Origin: Pedobacter sp.
GTDB taxonomy: Bacteria > Bacteroidota > Bacteroidia > Sphingobacteriales > Sphingobacteriaceae
Assembly (NCBI GenBank): GCA_014377775.1
Contig: JACMOW010000173.1
Coordinates: 1-38,642, forward strand
Direction of reading: 5' to 3'
Length of the DNA: 38,642 nucleotides
Shown here: positions 26,591-36,650 of the stretch, in pieces
How positions within the stretch are numbered: the stretch's first letter is position 1
Layout: each line of letters begins with the position of its first letter
Program-made: the position numbers and the translations under genes
The notes under the pieces: model-generated
Databases searched by the model: none
The model's input: the letters and a program-made list of their open reading frames with translations, nothing else
What the model was told of the DNA's origin: nothing

Positions 26591-27180
26591 CTAAAATGTA
26601 CTAAACAAAGGGAGAGGAGATTTTTGGTATTGTTGATGATTCGGTGGTTTCGGTCTGATCCGCCTGTAGGTTGACAGTTTTGGAATAAACCTCATTCCAT
26701 ATGAAAGAAAAGATGCTGAGAACGCCGCACTTAATTCTGTTGTTTGTTCATCAAGGTTGGGATAGCCTATTGATAAATAAGTATGAAAGGGTTTAAGCCA
26801 TATACCCCAATTATCGGCCTCACTTTACCAGAAATGGGCCAAGTATTCCTTTTTTAATTTTTGCCATACTGTTGCTATTTAATAGCGTATAATAGAAGGT
26901 ATTACTCCCCAATAGAAACAATACTAATATAGATGTATTATTCTGGTACTGTTTGATATTTGTTTATATTAGTACAAACCCAACCCAAATTAAACCTAAA
27001 GAAAAGTCATAAATGTATTAGCCAGTGCTGCCCAGTCTATTCTTCTCCTTCTTTCCTTTAAGTATATCTACCTCGCTTTACACAAAAGGGGATAAAATTA
27101 AACCAACAAATAAAATACGCACCAAGTTTTGGACTCTGCAGATTGATTGTCTATTTTGCCGTCATACAATTTAGATAAAT
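26591..27180. other. 590-bp gap without a supported gene
   Basis: Both strands carry many stops. Small plus-strand frames exist at 26701-26796 (31 codons, starting MKEKMLRTPHL) and 26783-26857 (24 codons), neither with recognisable content. The composition shifts from the GC-richer SDR back to AT-rich DNA. Together with the recombinase remnant it may be the decayed end of an inserted segment. I found no second copy of the tRNA-Arg 3' end here. Confidence 0.5.
27128..27158 (+). promoter_or_regulatory. candidate promoter for the DUF808 gene
   Basis: TTTG at 27128-27131, then 20 bp, then TATTTTG at 27152-27158. The -7 element is one base short of TAnnTTTG. Transcription would start about 15 nt before the ATG. 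Confidence 0.35.
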
Positions 27181-28047
27181 ATGGCTTCGGGTTTCTTTGC
27201 GATTTTAGATGATATAGCGGTTTTAATGGACGATGTGGCGATGGCTGCAAAAATAGCAACAAAAAAAACGGCGGGCATATTGGGAGATGATTTGGCAGTA
27301 AATGCTGAGAAAGCAACTGGTTTTCTTTCGTCGAGGGAAATTCCGGTGCTTTGGGCAATTACCAAAGGTTCTTTTATCAATAAGTTAATTATTGTTCCAG
27401 TTGCATTGTTGTTAAATATATTTTTTCCAGTAGCGATTAAGGTTATTTTAATTCTTGGAGGATTTTATCTGGCCTACGAGGGAGTAGAAAAAATAGTTGA
27501 ATACTTTTTCCATCAATCTAAACCGGTTCATAAAGCGGCGACCGAAGTTATTCAAGATGATATGGCTGCTGAAAGGGCAAAAGTAAAATCAGCCGTAACC
27601 ACCGATTTCATCTTGTCGGTAGAAATTGTAATTATTGCTTTAGGAACTGTACTCGAAAGTAGCATGACTTTACAAATACTAACGGTATCGGTAGTCGCGC
27701 TTTTGGCAACAATTGGAGTTTATGGTATAGTTGCACTCATTGTTAGGATGGATGATGCTGGATACAGATTAATTAAGTACGCCAAAGAAAAGAGCATCCT
27801 TTCTCATGTTGGCAACATTCTCGTTAAATCACTACCTGTGATTATTAAACTGTTGAGTGTGGTAGGAACAATTGCACTAATTTTAGTTTCTGGTGGTATT
27901 TTTGCACATAACATTGCGTATTTACACGATTTGTATCCTGCATTGAATTCGATGGTAAAGGAGTTTGTAATCGGACTAATTGCCGGATTACTTCTGGTTG
28001 CAGTAATGGCTTTTGTAAAAAAAATCATTTCTACATTTAAAAAATAA
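27181..28047 (+). CDS. DUF808 family inner-membrane protein (YedI-like)
   Basis: 288 residues. The start MASGFFAILDDIAVLMDDVA and the stretch TKKTAGILGDDLAVNAEKATGF are the signature of DUF808 (E. coli YedI). Several hydrophobic helices follow: about 70-100, 140-160, 165-185, 215-240 and 260-280. EKIVEYFFHQ and KSAVTTDFILSVEIVIIALG are also conserved in the family. Function is unknown in all members I know; it is an integral inner-membrane protein. No clear functional link to the neighbouring GH97 gene. Confidence 0.93.
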   Translation: MASGFFAILDDIAVLMDDVAMAAKIATKKTAGILGDDLAVNAEKATGFLSSREIPVLWAITKGSFINKLIIVPVALLLNIFFPVAIKVILILGGFYLAYEGVEKIVEYFFHQSKPVHKAATEVIQDDMAAERAKVKSAVTTDFILSVEIVIIALGTVLESSMTLQILTVSVVALLATIGVYGIVALIVRMDDAGYRLIKYAKEKSILSHVGNILVKSLPVIIKLLSVVGTIALILVSGGIFAHNIAYLHDLYPALNSMVKEFVIGLIAGLLLVAVMAFVKKIISTFKK

Positions 28048-28068
28048 AAGTATGCAGTAGATACTTTT
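28046..28068 (+). terminator. AT-rich hairpin after the DUF808 gene
   Basis: AAAAGTAT (28046-28053) and ATACTTTT (28061-28068) form a perfect 8-bp stem with a 7-nt loop starting within the stop codon. The stem is AT-rich and the following tract is CTATCTCTTT, so it would be a weak terminator at best. Confidence 0.35.
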
Positions 28069-28114
28069 CTATCTCTTTAGTATTATGTACTTTACTGCCT
28101 TTAATGGGGCATGA

Positions 28115-28213
28115 TTTTTGGATTTTCCGAATCCTAAAGCAGAAAGGCTAAATGAGCAGCCAGTTGCAGATCTTACACATTTAGAACTGGCAGAAGAAAA
28201 GGTAAATAAATAG
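28115..28213 (+). pseudogene. orphan coding-like tail, possible gene remnant
   Basis: One frame reads FLDFPNPKAERLNEQPVADL continuing to THLELAEEKVNK and a TAG at 28211. It has the mixed charged composition of a real protein but is preceded by a TGA at 28112 and lacks an ATG. Either a 3' gene remnant or a very small gene with a TTG start (28118). I do not recognise it. Confidence 0.2.
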
Positions 28214-28228
28214 AATCTCATTAGATAA

Positions 28229-30412
<2,184 letters not shown>

Positions 30413-30706
30413 TTGTCAGTCTTATCAAACTTTTGTGCGATCAAGAACTACCTATAGAATTAAAAATGCCACAAATTATTTAAGTAAACTAAAGTGAGCC
30501 TACGCTTTCGAAATTATTAGATAACAATTAATTTATGTTAACACAAAATAAAATTTGATTTGTGCTAAATTTTTGTCATTAACTTGAATTTGTAAAATAA
30601 TTGGGTGATTGATCTCTAATTATCTTTAACCTGATTCGTTGTCCTTTAATAAAATTATTTTATAGTAAAACAAAATGTAATTAATCTGTTTTATCTTTAT
30701 CGCTAG
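30413..30706. promoter_or_regulatory. 294-bp gap with inverted repeat and two TATCTTTA boxes
   Basis: TTAACACAAA (30538-30547) and TTTGTGCTAA (30559-30568) form an inverted repeat matching at 9 of 10 positions with an 11-nt spacer. Two identical TATCTTTA boxes lie at 30621-30628 (TTG 17 bp upstream at 30601) and 30692-30699, the latter only 7 nt before the helicase ATG. The first is the better promoter candidate for the helicase gene. Confidence 0.3.
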
Positions 30707-33631
30707 ATGAAGAAAAATGATGATTTCATTAATACGCAGTTAGATTATAGTAAACTTGCGCCGATTCTTAAGGTCGACAAAGCCGCAATCCTACCGCTAG
30801 CTAATCATCACCAAACTGAAATGTTGCTCATTTTTAGTCGACACCGTTACTACAGGCATTTGGTTATCGAGCTGGCAACGGCCAAACGTACTCAAAATGG
30901 GAAACTCAAAAATCCTCTTACTTTTCTCGATTCGCTAGATTTGGTGTGGAAGACAGAAAAACAGCTGGAGCTTAAATTTTTTACTGGTGTATCTCGGTTC
31001 AAGAATAATTATGAGGGCAAAGTGGCGTCAGATTTAGATGCACTAAAAGCCATTATAAAAAATCCATTGAACCTCCACTTTTACGTACATGATGAAAAGG
31101 AATCGTCAACCGTTAATGCCAGTTCACTTGTTGCTAAAAAAATCTCCAATTTAAAGCTAAATCTTGAGCTTTCGGTAGACGAAAGGGGTGATAATTTTGA
31201 GGTTTCAGGGCTGCTACATCTTAATGGTATAGCTTCTGCTATAGAAGATGTTCAACTCCGTTACCACTACTTTATTGAGGTTAAAAATCACTTGTACCTG
31301 ATCGATAATCCTTATTTTTTGAGTGCGATAGATTTCTTTAAGCAACATCAAAATAACTTGGTGATTGATCGGTTTGAGTACGAAGAATTCCAGCAAAATA
31401 TCTTATCAAAACTGGAAGAGAAGATCAAGATTAACTATTCCTATTTAAAAAGGGCTACAAAAAAGCAGCGAATTGAGCAGGGCTTTGATCTAGATAATGA
31501 ACAAATCATTTATCTTTCCGAATCCGAAGATTTTGTGCTCATTACTCCTGTTATTCGCTATGGTAACTTAGAAATACCCGTTATTTCTCAGAAACAAATT
31601 CTATCTAAGGATAAAAGAGGGCAGTTATTTACGCTTGCGCGTGATGAAGAAAGAGAACTCCAATTCATTACCACGATCGCAAAAATGCACCCATATTTTA
31701 TGGAGCAAGCTGGTGAGTTTTTTGATCAAAGGCATGCCGATTGTTTTTACATGCACCGCAAGCATTTTTTGGAGTCGGATTGGTTTCTGGCAGCATTCGA
31801 AACGTGGAGGAGTAAAGGGATCGCTATTTTGGGATTTAACGAGTTAAAGAACAATAAACTTAGTTCATATAATGCCCAAATCTCTATCAACGTAATTAGT
31901 GGTGTAGATTGGTTCGAAACTGCCATAAAAGTGAAATTTAATAAACAAACTGTTTCCTTAAAGCATCTTCATAAATCAATTAGAAACAAAAGCAAGTTTG
32001 TGCAATTGGATGACGGCACAATGGGGATTTTGCCAGATAAATGGTTGGAAAAGTTTGAAGGCTATTTTGGAGCAGGAGACATTGTAGCTGATTTGCTGCA
32101 TACCCCAAATATTAATTATGCAGCCGTAGAAGAACTGTATGAAGAAGAGCTTCTTGATTTGGAAACGAGGGAGCGATTAAAACTTTATCGATCCAAGCTA
32201 TCGGATTTCGAAGCCATACAAAATATCGAAGTTCCGAAGGAACTGAATGCTACTTTGCGCGGCTATCAGAAGGAAGGACTAAACTGGCTTAATTTTTTAG
32301 ATGGTTTTAATTTTGGTGGTTGCCTTGCTGATGATATGGGGTTAGGTAAAACGATCCAAATATTAGCTTTTATGCTGTTGCAGCGAGAAAGGGTTAGTCA
32401 GAATACCAACTTAGTAGTGGTGCCTGCCTCATTGGTGTTTAATTGGCAACAGGAAATAAAGAAGTTTGCACCCACGTTAAAAATGCTAACGGTTTATGGT
32501 TCAGATCGTGCAAAGTCGATTGCCGATTTCGATCGTTATGAGGTGGTGCTCACGTCATATGGAACTTTACTTTCTGATATTAGTCTACTTAAAAATTATC
32601 GATTTAATTATATCTTTCTTGATGAATCGCAAACCATTAAGAATCCAGATTCGCAGCGTTATAAGGCTGTTAGGCTGCTTAGGTCGCGCAACAAGGTGGT
32701 GATGACTGGTACGCCAATTGAAAACAACACTTTTGATTTATACGGGCAATTTTCTTTTGCGTGTCCAGGACTGCTAGGCAGTAGAGAACAATTTAAACAG
32801 TTGTACTCCGTTCCAATTGATCAATTTAAAGACAGTAGGCGTGCCGATGATTTACATAAGCGAATACATCCTTTCTTACTTAGGCGAACCAAAGAGCAGG
32901 TGGCTAGCGAACTTCCCGATAAAACAGAGATGGTAATTTATTGTGAGATGGGACTGCAGCAACGTGAAATTTATGAGAGCTGCCGAACTGAGATTAGGGA
33001 TTATTTGATGGGTTCAGCTGAAGATGAACTTACCAAAAGTAGCATGCATGTATTACAGGGCATCACTAAATTGAGGCAGATTTGCAATTCTCCGGCTATA
33101 TTAAGCAAAGAAAAATACTTTGGAGAAGCCTCAGCAAAAATGGATGTGTTGATAGAGCAGATCGAAAGCAAATCGCGACACCATAAAATTCTGGTGTTTT
33201 CGCAGTTTGTAAGTATGCTCGATCTTGTAAAAGTAGAATTAGTAGCACGCAAGATTGAATTTAGTTACCTCACGGGTCAAACCAAGGATAGAGCTGCCGC
33301 AGTTGGTTCCTTTCAGAATCACCCAGAAGTAAGGGTATTTTTGATCAGCCTAAAGGCAGGAGGAGTAGGGCTTAATCTAACTCAGGCAGATTATGTTTAT
33401 TTAATTGATCCATGGTGGAATCCTGCGGTAGAAAACCAAGCGATCGATAGGGCATATCGTATAGGGCAACATAAAAATGTAATGGCCATTCGTTTAATCT
33501 GTCCAGATACCATTGAAGAAAAAATCATGCTGATGCAGGAAAATAAGAAAGAAATTGCGAGTGGTCTAATAAAAACAGAAGCATCTATTTTTAAATCGCT
33601 AACGAAGAAAGATTTGTTGGATTTGATATAG
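30707..33631 (+). CDS. SNF2-family DEAD/DEAH-box helicase
   Basis: 974 residues, cytoplasmic. The C-terminal half is a Swi2/Snf2 ATPase: Walker A DDMGLGKT (542-549), DESQ at 639-642 in place of DEAH, MTGTPIENN (motif III), LLRRTKEQVASELPDK, and motif VI region NQAIDRAYRIGQ (911-921). The N-terminal 500 residues match the poorly described region found in bacterial HepA-like SNF2 proteins and carry no SWIM zinc finger that I can see. Such ATPases translocate on double-stranded DNA to remodel protein-DNA complexes; RapA-like roles in RNA polymerase recycling are possible but the length and layout differ from RapA. No defence genes such as a nuclease or phospholipase-D partner are adjacent, so I see no reason to call it part of a defence island. 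Confidence 0.93.
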   Translation: MKKNDDFINTQLDYSKLAPILKVDKAAILPLANHHQTEMLLIFSRHRYYRHLVIELATAKRTQNGKLKNPLTFLDSLDLVWKTEKQLELKFFTGVSRFKNNYEGKVASDLDALKAIIKNPLNLHFYVHDEKESSTVNASSLVAKKISNLKLNLELSVDERGDNFEVSGLLHLNGIASAIEDVQLRYHYFIEVKNHLYLIDNPYFLSAIDFFKQHQNNLVIDRFEYEEFQQNILSKLEEKIKINYSYLKRATKKQRIEQGFDLDNEQIIYLSESEDFVLITPVIRYGNLEIPVISQKQILSKDKRGQLFTLARDEERELQFITTIAKMHPYFMEQAGEFFDQRHADCFYMHRKHFLESDWFLAAFETWRSKGIAILGFNELKNNKLSSYNAQISINVISGVDWFETAIKVKFNKQTVSLKHLHKSIRNKSKFVQLDDGTMGILPDKWLEKFEGYFGAGDIVADLLHTPNINYAAVEELYEEELLDLETRERLKLYRSKLSDFEAIQNIEVPKELNATLRGYQKEGLNWLNFLDGFNFGGCLADDMGLGKTIQILAFMLLQRERVSQNTNLVVVPASLVFNWQQEIKKFAPTLKMLTVYGSDRAKSIADFDRYEVVLTSYGTLLSDISLLKNYRFNYIFLDESQTIKNPDSQRYKAVRLLRSRNKVVMTGTPIENNTFDLYGQFSFACPGLLGSREQFKQLYSVPIDQFKDSRRADDLHKRIHPFLLRRTKEQVASELPDKTEMVIYCEMGLQQREIYESCRTEIRDYLMGSAEDELTKSSMHVLQGITKLRQICNSPAILSKEKYFGEASAKMDVLIEQIESKSRHHKILVFSQFVSMLDLVKVELVARKIEFSYLTGQTKDRAAAVGSFQNHPEVRVFLISLKAGGVGLNLTQADYVYLIDPWWNPAVENQAIDRAYRIGQHKNVMAIRLICPDTIEEKIMLMQENKKEIASGLIKTEASIFKSLTKKDLLDLI

Positions 33632-33651
33632 GCCATATTTTTTGCTGAGTA

Positions 33652-34038
33652 ATGCTTAATTTAGCTAAACACACAAAAAAAATAATTAGGAAACCTTTAA
33701 ATTTTCTATGTTTTTTGGGCATCTGCATGTTCTTGTCTACATGTTCTATTAGTGGTCCAACGTATTTTGGGGCCAGTTATCCGCCAACGGATACCGTTCA
33801 AATTTTTTATGATACCAAAGATATTGGACGACCTTATAAAGTGATTGGTCGTATGGTTGCGCCAACTAGCGGTTCTGAACGAGGTAATGAAATAACGAAA
33901 TTGCGTTTAATAGCGAGAGCAAAAAAGGCAGGGGCTAATGCAATTGTGTTCTCTGATATTATTTGGCAAACCCATGAAGGCACGTTGCCTGATGATCTTT
34001 TTATAAAAGCAGAAGCTATATTGTTTACAGAAAAATAA
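33652..34038 (+). CDS. small lipoprotein of unknown function
   Basis: 128 residues. Hydrophobic signal sequence with lipobox MFLSTC, lipidated around C31. The mature part contains YKVIGRMVA and, near the end, RLIARAKKAGANAIVFSDI, a pattern also seen in YbjQ-like and related small beta-alpha domains. I do not recognise a characterised family. It follows the helicase by 20 nt and may share its transcript; it converges with the NIPSNAP gene, which ends 20 nt further on. Confidence 0.75.
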   Translation: MLNLAKHTKKIIRKPLNFLCFLGICMFLSTCSISGPTYFGASYPPTDTVQIFYDTKDIGRPYKVIGRMVAPTSGSERGNEITKLRLIARAKKAGANAIVFSDIIWQTHEGTLPDDLFIKAEAILFTEK

Positions 34039-34058
34039 TTTAATTTGGTAAATCCGCC

Positions 34059-34832
34059 TTAAATATCTGAATAATCAGTAGGGTACAAAAACTTGGCGTC
34101 GTTTTTTGAGACATTATTTTTGTAATTGGGCATAGTGGAAAGTTCCTTCCAATAGGCATCCGCTCCAAAAGCTTTCCAATGCGCATCTCGATCTACTTTA
34201 TTTTCAAATGTAGTTAAATACATTAAATTAGGCATTCTGCTACCTGCAACAACTTCTCCATAAAAAACAGCATTAAAACCTAAACGTTTAAATAAGCCAA
34301 TTTCATTGCCTTTATTAAACATTTCTATTTTATTTTTAGCAAGAGCTTCTGTATAGCTTTCGTAACTTCTTAATTCGTAAATACGCGTTTTATTGGGGGA
34401 GCTAAGTGTCGGCATTGTAAATTTTGGATGCCCGTTAAAAGCATTCATTAAAATGATTTCTATTCTTTCATATGGCGGATTAGAATAGATAGCGTCAAGG
34501 TAACTTTTCCCAGCAATAAGGTAATCTTTGTCATTAGCTAGCTTCTTCGAAAGTTTATTCAAATCTTTGTATGAACGGAAAGGGATGAAAACATAAATTA
34601 ACTTTTCTTCAGCAGAAACAATTGGCTTAAACACGCCCACTTTGTCGATTCCTGCCTTGTGCAATGCCGGTAAATAAGCTTTTGTTAAAAATTCGTCAAT
34701 CTTATCTTCCTGTTGTGCTGTTTTGATATGATATATTTTTAACTGATAAAATTCTTTTTGCGCAGATAAAGCTGATACGCTTAAAGTTAAAATACAGAAG
34801 AGGGAAAAGCTGATGCAGTTAATTTTCAACAT
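34059..34832 (-). CDS. exported NIPSNAP-family protein
   Basis: 257 residues. Signal peptide about 1-24 (ending SALSAQ). Two ferredoxin-like alpha/beta domains follow; the second begins RIYELRSYESYTEALAKNKIEMFN and continues with MYLTTFENKVDRDAHWKAFGADAYWKEL, the NIPSNAP hallmark. The first domain (FYQLKIYHI) is a weaker copy of the same fold. Exported NIPSNAP proteins are common in Bacteroidota but none has a settled function. It is divergent from msrA, sharing a 53-bp intergenic region. TACATTTA on the minus strand at 34849-34856 is a possible -7 box. Confidence 0.9.
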   Translation of the reverse strand: MLKINCISFSLFCILTLSVSALSAQKEFYQLKIYHIKTAQQEDKIDEFLTKAYLPALHKAGIDKVGVFKPIVSAEEKLIYVFIPFRSYKDLNKLSKKLANDKDYLIAGKSYLDAIYSNPPYERIEIILMNAFNGHPKFTMPTLSSPNKTRIYELRSYESYTEALAKNKIEMFNKGNEIGLFKRLGFNAVFYGEVVAGSRMPNLMYLTTFENKVDRDAHWKAFGADAYWKELSTMPNYKNNVSKNDAKFLYPTDYSDI

Positions 34833-34857
34833 GAGAAAAAATTAAGCTTAAATGTAC

Positions 34858-34865
34858 TAATTTTG
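34858..34865 (+). promoter_or_regulatory. -7 box of the msrA promoter
   Basis: TAATTTTG matches TAnnTTTG exactly, 20 nt before the msrA ATG, in the divergent 53-bp gap shared with the NIPSNAP gene. It leaves a leader of only about 14 nt. Confidence 0.5.
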
Positions 34866-34885
34866 TTGTTTAAAAGAAAATACCT

Positions 34886-35377
34886 ATGAATATCGAAAAA
34901 GCCATTTTAGCAGGCGGTTGCTTTTGGGGAGTTGAAGAATTATTTCGTCATTATCCAGGTGTAATTTCAACAGTGGTTGGTTATACTGGTGGAGATGTAA
35001 CTAATGCAACTTACCGAGACCACGGAACACATGCCGAGGGTATTGAAATTACTTTCAACCCATCAACATTAACTTATCGTAAATTACTTGAATATTTTTT
35101 CCAGATACACGATCCAACTACACGCAACAGACAGGGAAACGATATCGGTATCTCTTATCGTTCTGCCATTTTTTTTGTGGATGAAATACAACGTGAAACG
35201 GCTAAAACCCTAATCTCCGAAATGGAAGCTTCAGGTGTATGGCCGGGAAACATCGTAACCGAGGTAGTTCCAGCAGGTGATTTTTGGAATGCAGAAGAAG
35301 AGCATCAAAATTACTTACAGAAGCAGCCGTACGGCTATACTTGCCATTTTGAACGACCAGATTGGAAACTAAGTTAA
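34886..35377 (+). CDS. msrA: peptide-methionine (S)-S-oxide reductase MsrA
   Basis: 163 residues, cytoplasmic. The catalytic motif GGCFWG has C12 as the nucleophile; [32 protein letters not shown] and YRSAIFF are family hallmarks. The usual GHAEAVEV segment reads THAEGIEI here. A second cysteine lies close to the C-terminus ([10 protein letters not shown]) and could be the resolving residue. It reduces methionine-S-sulfoxide in oxidised proteins with thioredoxin. No MsrB is fused or adjacent. Confidence 0.96.
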   Translation: MNIEKAILAGGCFWGVEELFRHYPGVISTVVGYTGGDVTNATYRDHGTHAEGIEITFNPSTLTYRKLLEYFFQIHDPTTRNRQGNDIGISYRSAIFFVDEIQRETAKTLISEMEASGVWPGNIVTEVVPAGDFWNAEEEHQNYLQKQPYGYTCHFERPDWKLS

Positions 35378-35384
35378 TAGATTA

Positions 35385-35413
35385 TGTCATCCAGCGTACG
35401 ATCGAAGGGTCTG
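35385..35413 (+). repeat. degenerate GTCATCC-type intergenic repeat
   Basis: TGTCATCCAGCGTACGATCG followed by AAGGGTCTG resembles the widely scattered Bacteroidota intergenic sequence that reads approximately GTCATCCCGAGCGTAGTCGA. It lies just after msrA and has lost a few bases relative to that form. The resemblance is from memory. Confidence 0.4.
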
Positions 35414-35460
35414 AATTTTAAATAAAATACAAATATTACTTTTTATTCAATAATATTTCG

Positions 35461-35468
35461 TATATTTG
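35461..35468 (+). promoter_or_regulatory. -7 box of the cold-shock gene promoter
   Basis: TATATTTG matches TAnnTTTG exactly, 23 nt before the ATG at 35492. The leader would be only about 17 nt, far shorter than the long cold-sensing leader of E. coli cspA. Confidence 0.55.
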
Positions 35469-35491
35469 TACTTTATTTAAAAAAAAATATA

Positions 35492-35683
35492 ATGCAACAA
35501 GGAACAGTAAAATTTTTCAATGAAACAAAAGGTTTTGGATTCATCACACCAGCAAATGGCGATGCCGAAATTTTTGTACACGTATCAGGTTTAATCGATA
35601 GCATTCGTGAGAATGACTCAGTAAGCTATGATGTAGAGCAAGGCAAAAAAGGCCTAAACGCAGTTAATGTTAAGATAGACTAA
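35492..35683 (+). CDS. CspA-family cold-shock protein
   Basis: 63 residues forming one cold-shock OB-fold domain. RNP1 is KGFGFI and RNP2 is EIFVHVS, with the aromatic residues that stack on single-stranded nucleic acid. It binds single-stranded RNA and DNA as an RNA chaperone. Monocistronic: it has its own promoter box and a strong terminator directly after it. Confidence 0.96.
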   Translation: MQQGTVKFFNETKGFGFITPANGDAEIFVHVSGLIDSIRENDSVSYDVEQGKKGLNAVNVKID

Positions 35684-35708
35684 GAGATTATCCTTCATAA
35701 ATTGAGAG

Positions 35709-35735
35709 TCCCGATGAAAATCGGGATTTTTTTTT
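35709..35735 (+). terminator. intrinsic terminator of the cold-shock gene
   Basis: Stem TCCCGAT (35709-35715) and ATCGGGA (35720-35726) closed by a GAAA tetraloop, followed by nine T residues. A textbook rho-independent terminator. Confidence 0.95.
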
Positions 35736-35742
35736 GCAAAAA

Positions 35743-35778
35743 TATGTACCGTTTAAATTATAATTTAAACGGTACATA
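35743..35778 (-). terminator. 36-bp perfect palindrome at the end of the PorP/SprF gene
   Basis: Positions 35743-35778 are a perfect palindrome centred between 35760 and 35761, without any loop. On the minus strand it is followed by TTTTTGC, so it works as an intrinsic terminator. Its upstream half encodes the last residues YVPFKL, and the stop codon TAA (35758-35760) lies at the centre. Confidence 0.75.
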
Positions 35779-36648
35779 CAAGGCCACTTCAAATGTACCC
35801 CCAGTTAACCCTCGTATTTCTGATGGTTCATTGTTATATAAACAATGTATTTTAAAGTTTCGACGGTAATCATAACCAAAACCTAAAGTTGTGCTTCTAT
35901 TCGTATGATAAAGAACAGAGAAATCAATCGATTTGTTAAAAGCAATTTTTAATCCAGCGTCGAAATAATCTGACAAGCCATTAATCTGCCTGTAGCCTCC
36001 TAGAATATTAAACGTGAAGTTTTCTTTATTTTCGATAACATAATTAGCTAATAAAGTTATGCCCGCACGATCCACAGATTTTAAACCATTGGTCTTCCTT
36101 AGATTTCGATTTAGATTGTACAAAGAAGCTTGTATTTCAAATGATTTGAAAGTAAAAGTAGTTCCAAATCCAGCCCTAAGAATATCTTGGTGACTGTCTC
36201 CAAAAGTGAGTAAACTAGGGTCTATAGTTTTGTTTGGAGTAATCGACTCGTCGTAAATCAAGTCTTCACTTAAATACCCAGCAGAAATACCAAATCTAAT
36301 AGATATATCATTCGTAAAGGGCACTAAATAACTATAGGATCCTATAACCGATGTTCTACTAAGTAGTCCAGCTTTATCATTAAATAATAATAAACCAAGC
36401 CCCATTCTTTTATTAATTGGGGTATTTACTGTAACAGTATAAATTTGTGGAGAGCCAGGTAGTTTATTCCATTGAGAATTAAAATTTGCTGAAAAGATGC
36501 TGGTAGAATCTGATCCAGCTTTTGCGCTATTGAATAAAAAAGAATTTTCAAAAAATTGACTTTTTAATGGATTAATTTGAGCCATTAATTTAGTAATGGG
36601 CGCTGATATTAAAATGATACCAATAAATAGTATGCTAATGTTTTTCAT
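35758..36648 (-). CDS. PorP/SprF-family T9SS-associated outer-membrane protein
   Basis: 296 residues. Signal peptide about 1-23 (ending KLMAQ). Residues INPLKSQFFENSFLFNSAKAG at the mature start, then repeated amphipathic beta strands (MGLGLLLFNDKAG, IRFGISAGYLSE, ILRAGFGTTFTF, FTFNILGGYRQI), are characteristic of PorP/SprF proteins, 14-stranded-type barrels that anchor T9SS substrates of type B. The last strand gives FEVALYVPFKL. It begins 2 nt after the stop of the upstream adhesin gene on the same strand, the usual pairing of a large gliding-type adhesin with its own PorP/SprF partner. Confidence 0.93.
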   Translation of the reverse strand: MKNISILFIGIILISAPITKLMAQINPLKSQFFENSFLFNSAKAGSDSTSIFSANFNSQWNKLPGSPQIYTVTVNTPINKRMGLGLLLFNDKAGLLSRTSVIGSYSYLVPFTNDISIRFGISAGYLSEDLIYDESITPNKTIDPSLLTFGDSHQDILRAGFGTTFTFKSFEIQASLYNLNRNLRKTNGLKSVDRAGITLLANYVIENKENFTFNILGGYRQINGLSDYFDAGLKIAFNKSIDFSVLYHTNRSTTLGFGYDYRRNFKIHCLYNNEPSEIRGLTGGTFEVALYVPFKL

Positions 36649-36650
36649 AT

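Noticed and set aside
26701..26796. 31-codon frame (MKEKMLRTPHL...) as a small gene
   Set aside because: No promoter, no homologue recognised, in a region full of stops; too weak to call.
30707..34038. SNF2 helicase and lipoprotein as part of a phage-defence system
   Set aside because: No nuclease, methyltransferase, phospholipase D or other defence partner is adjacent, and the helicase has the layout of common housekeeping-type bacterial SNF2 proteins.
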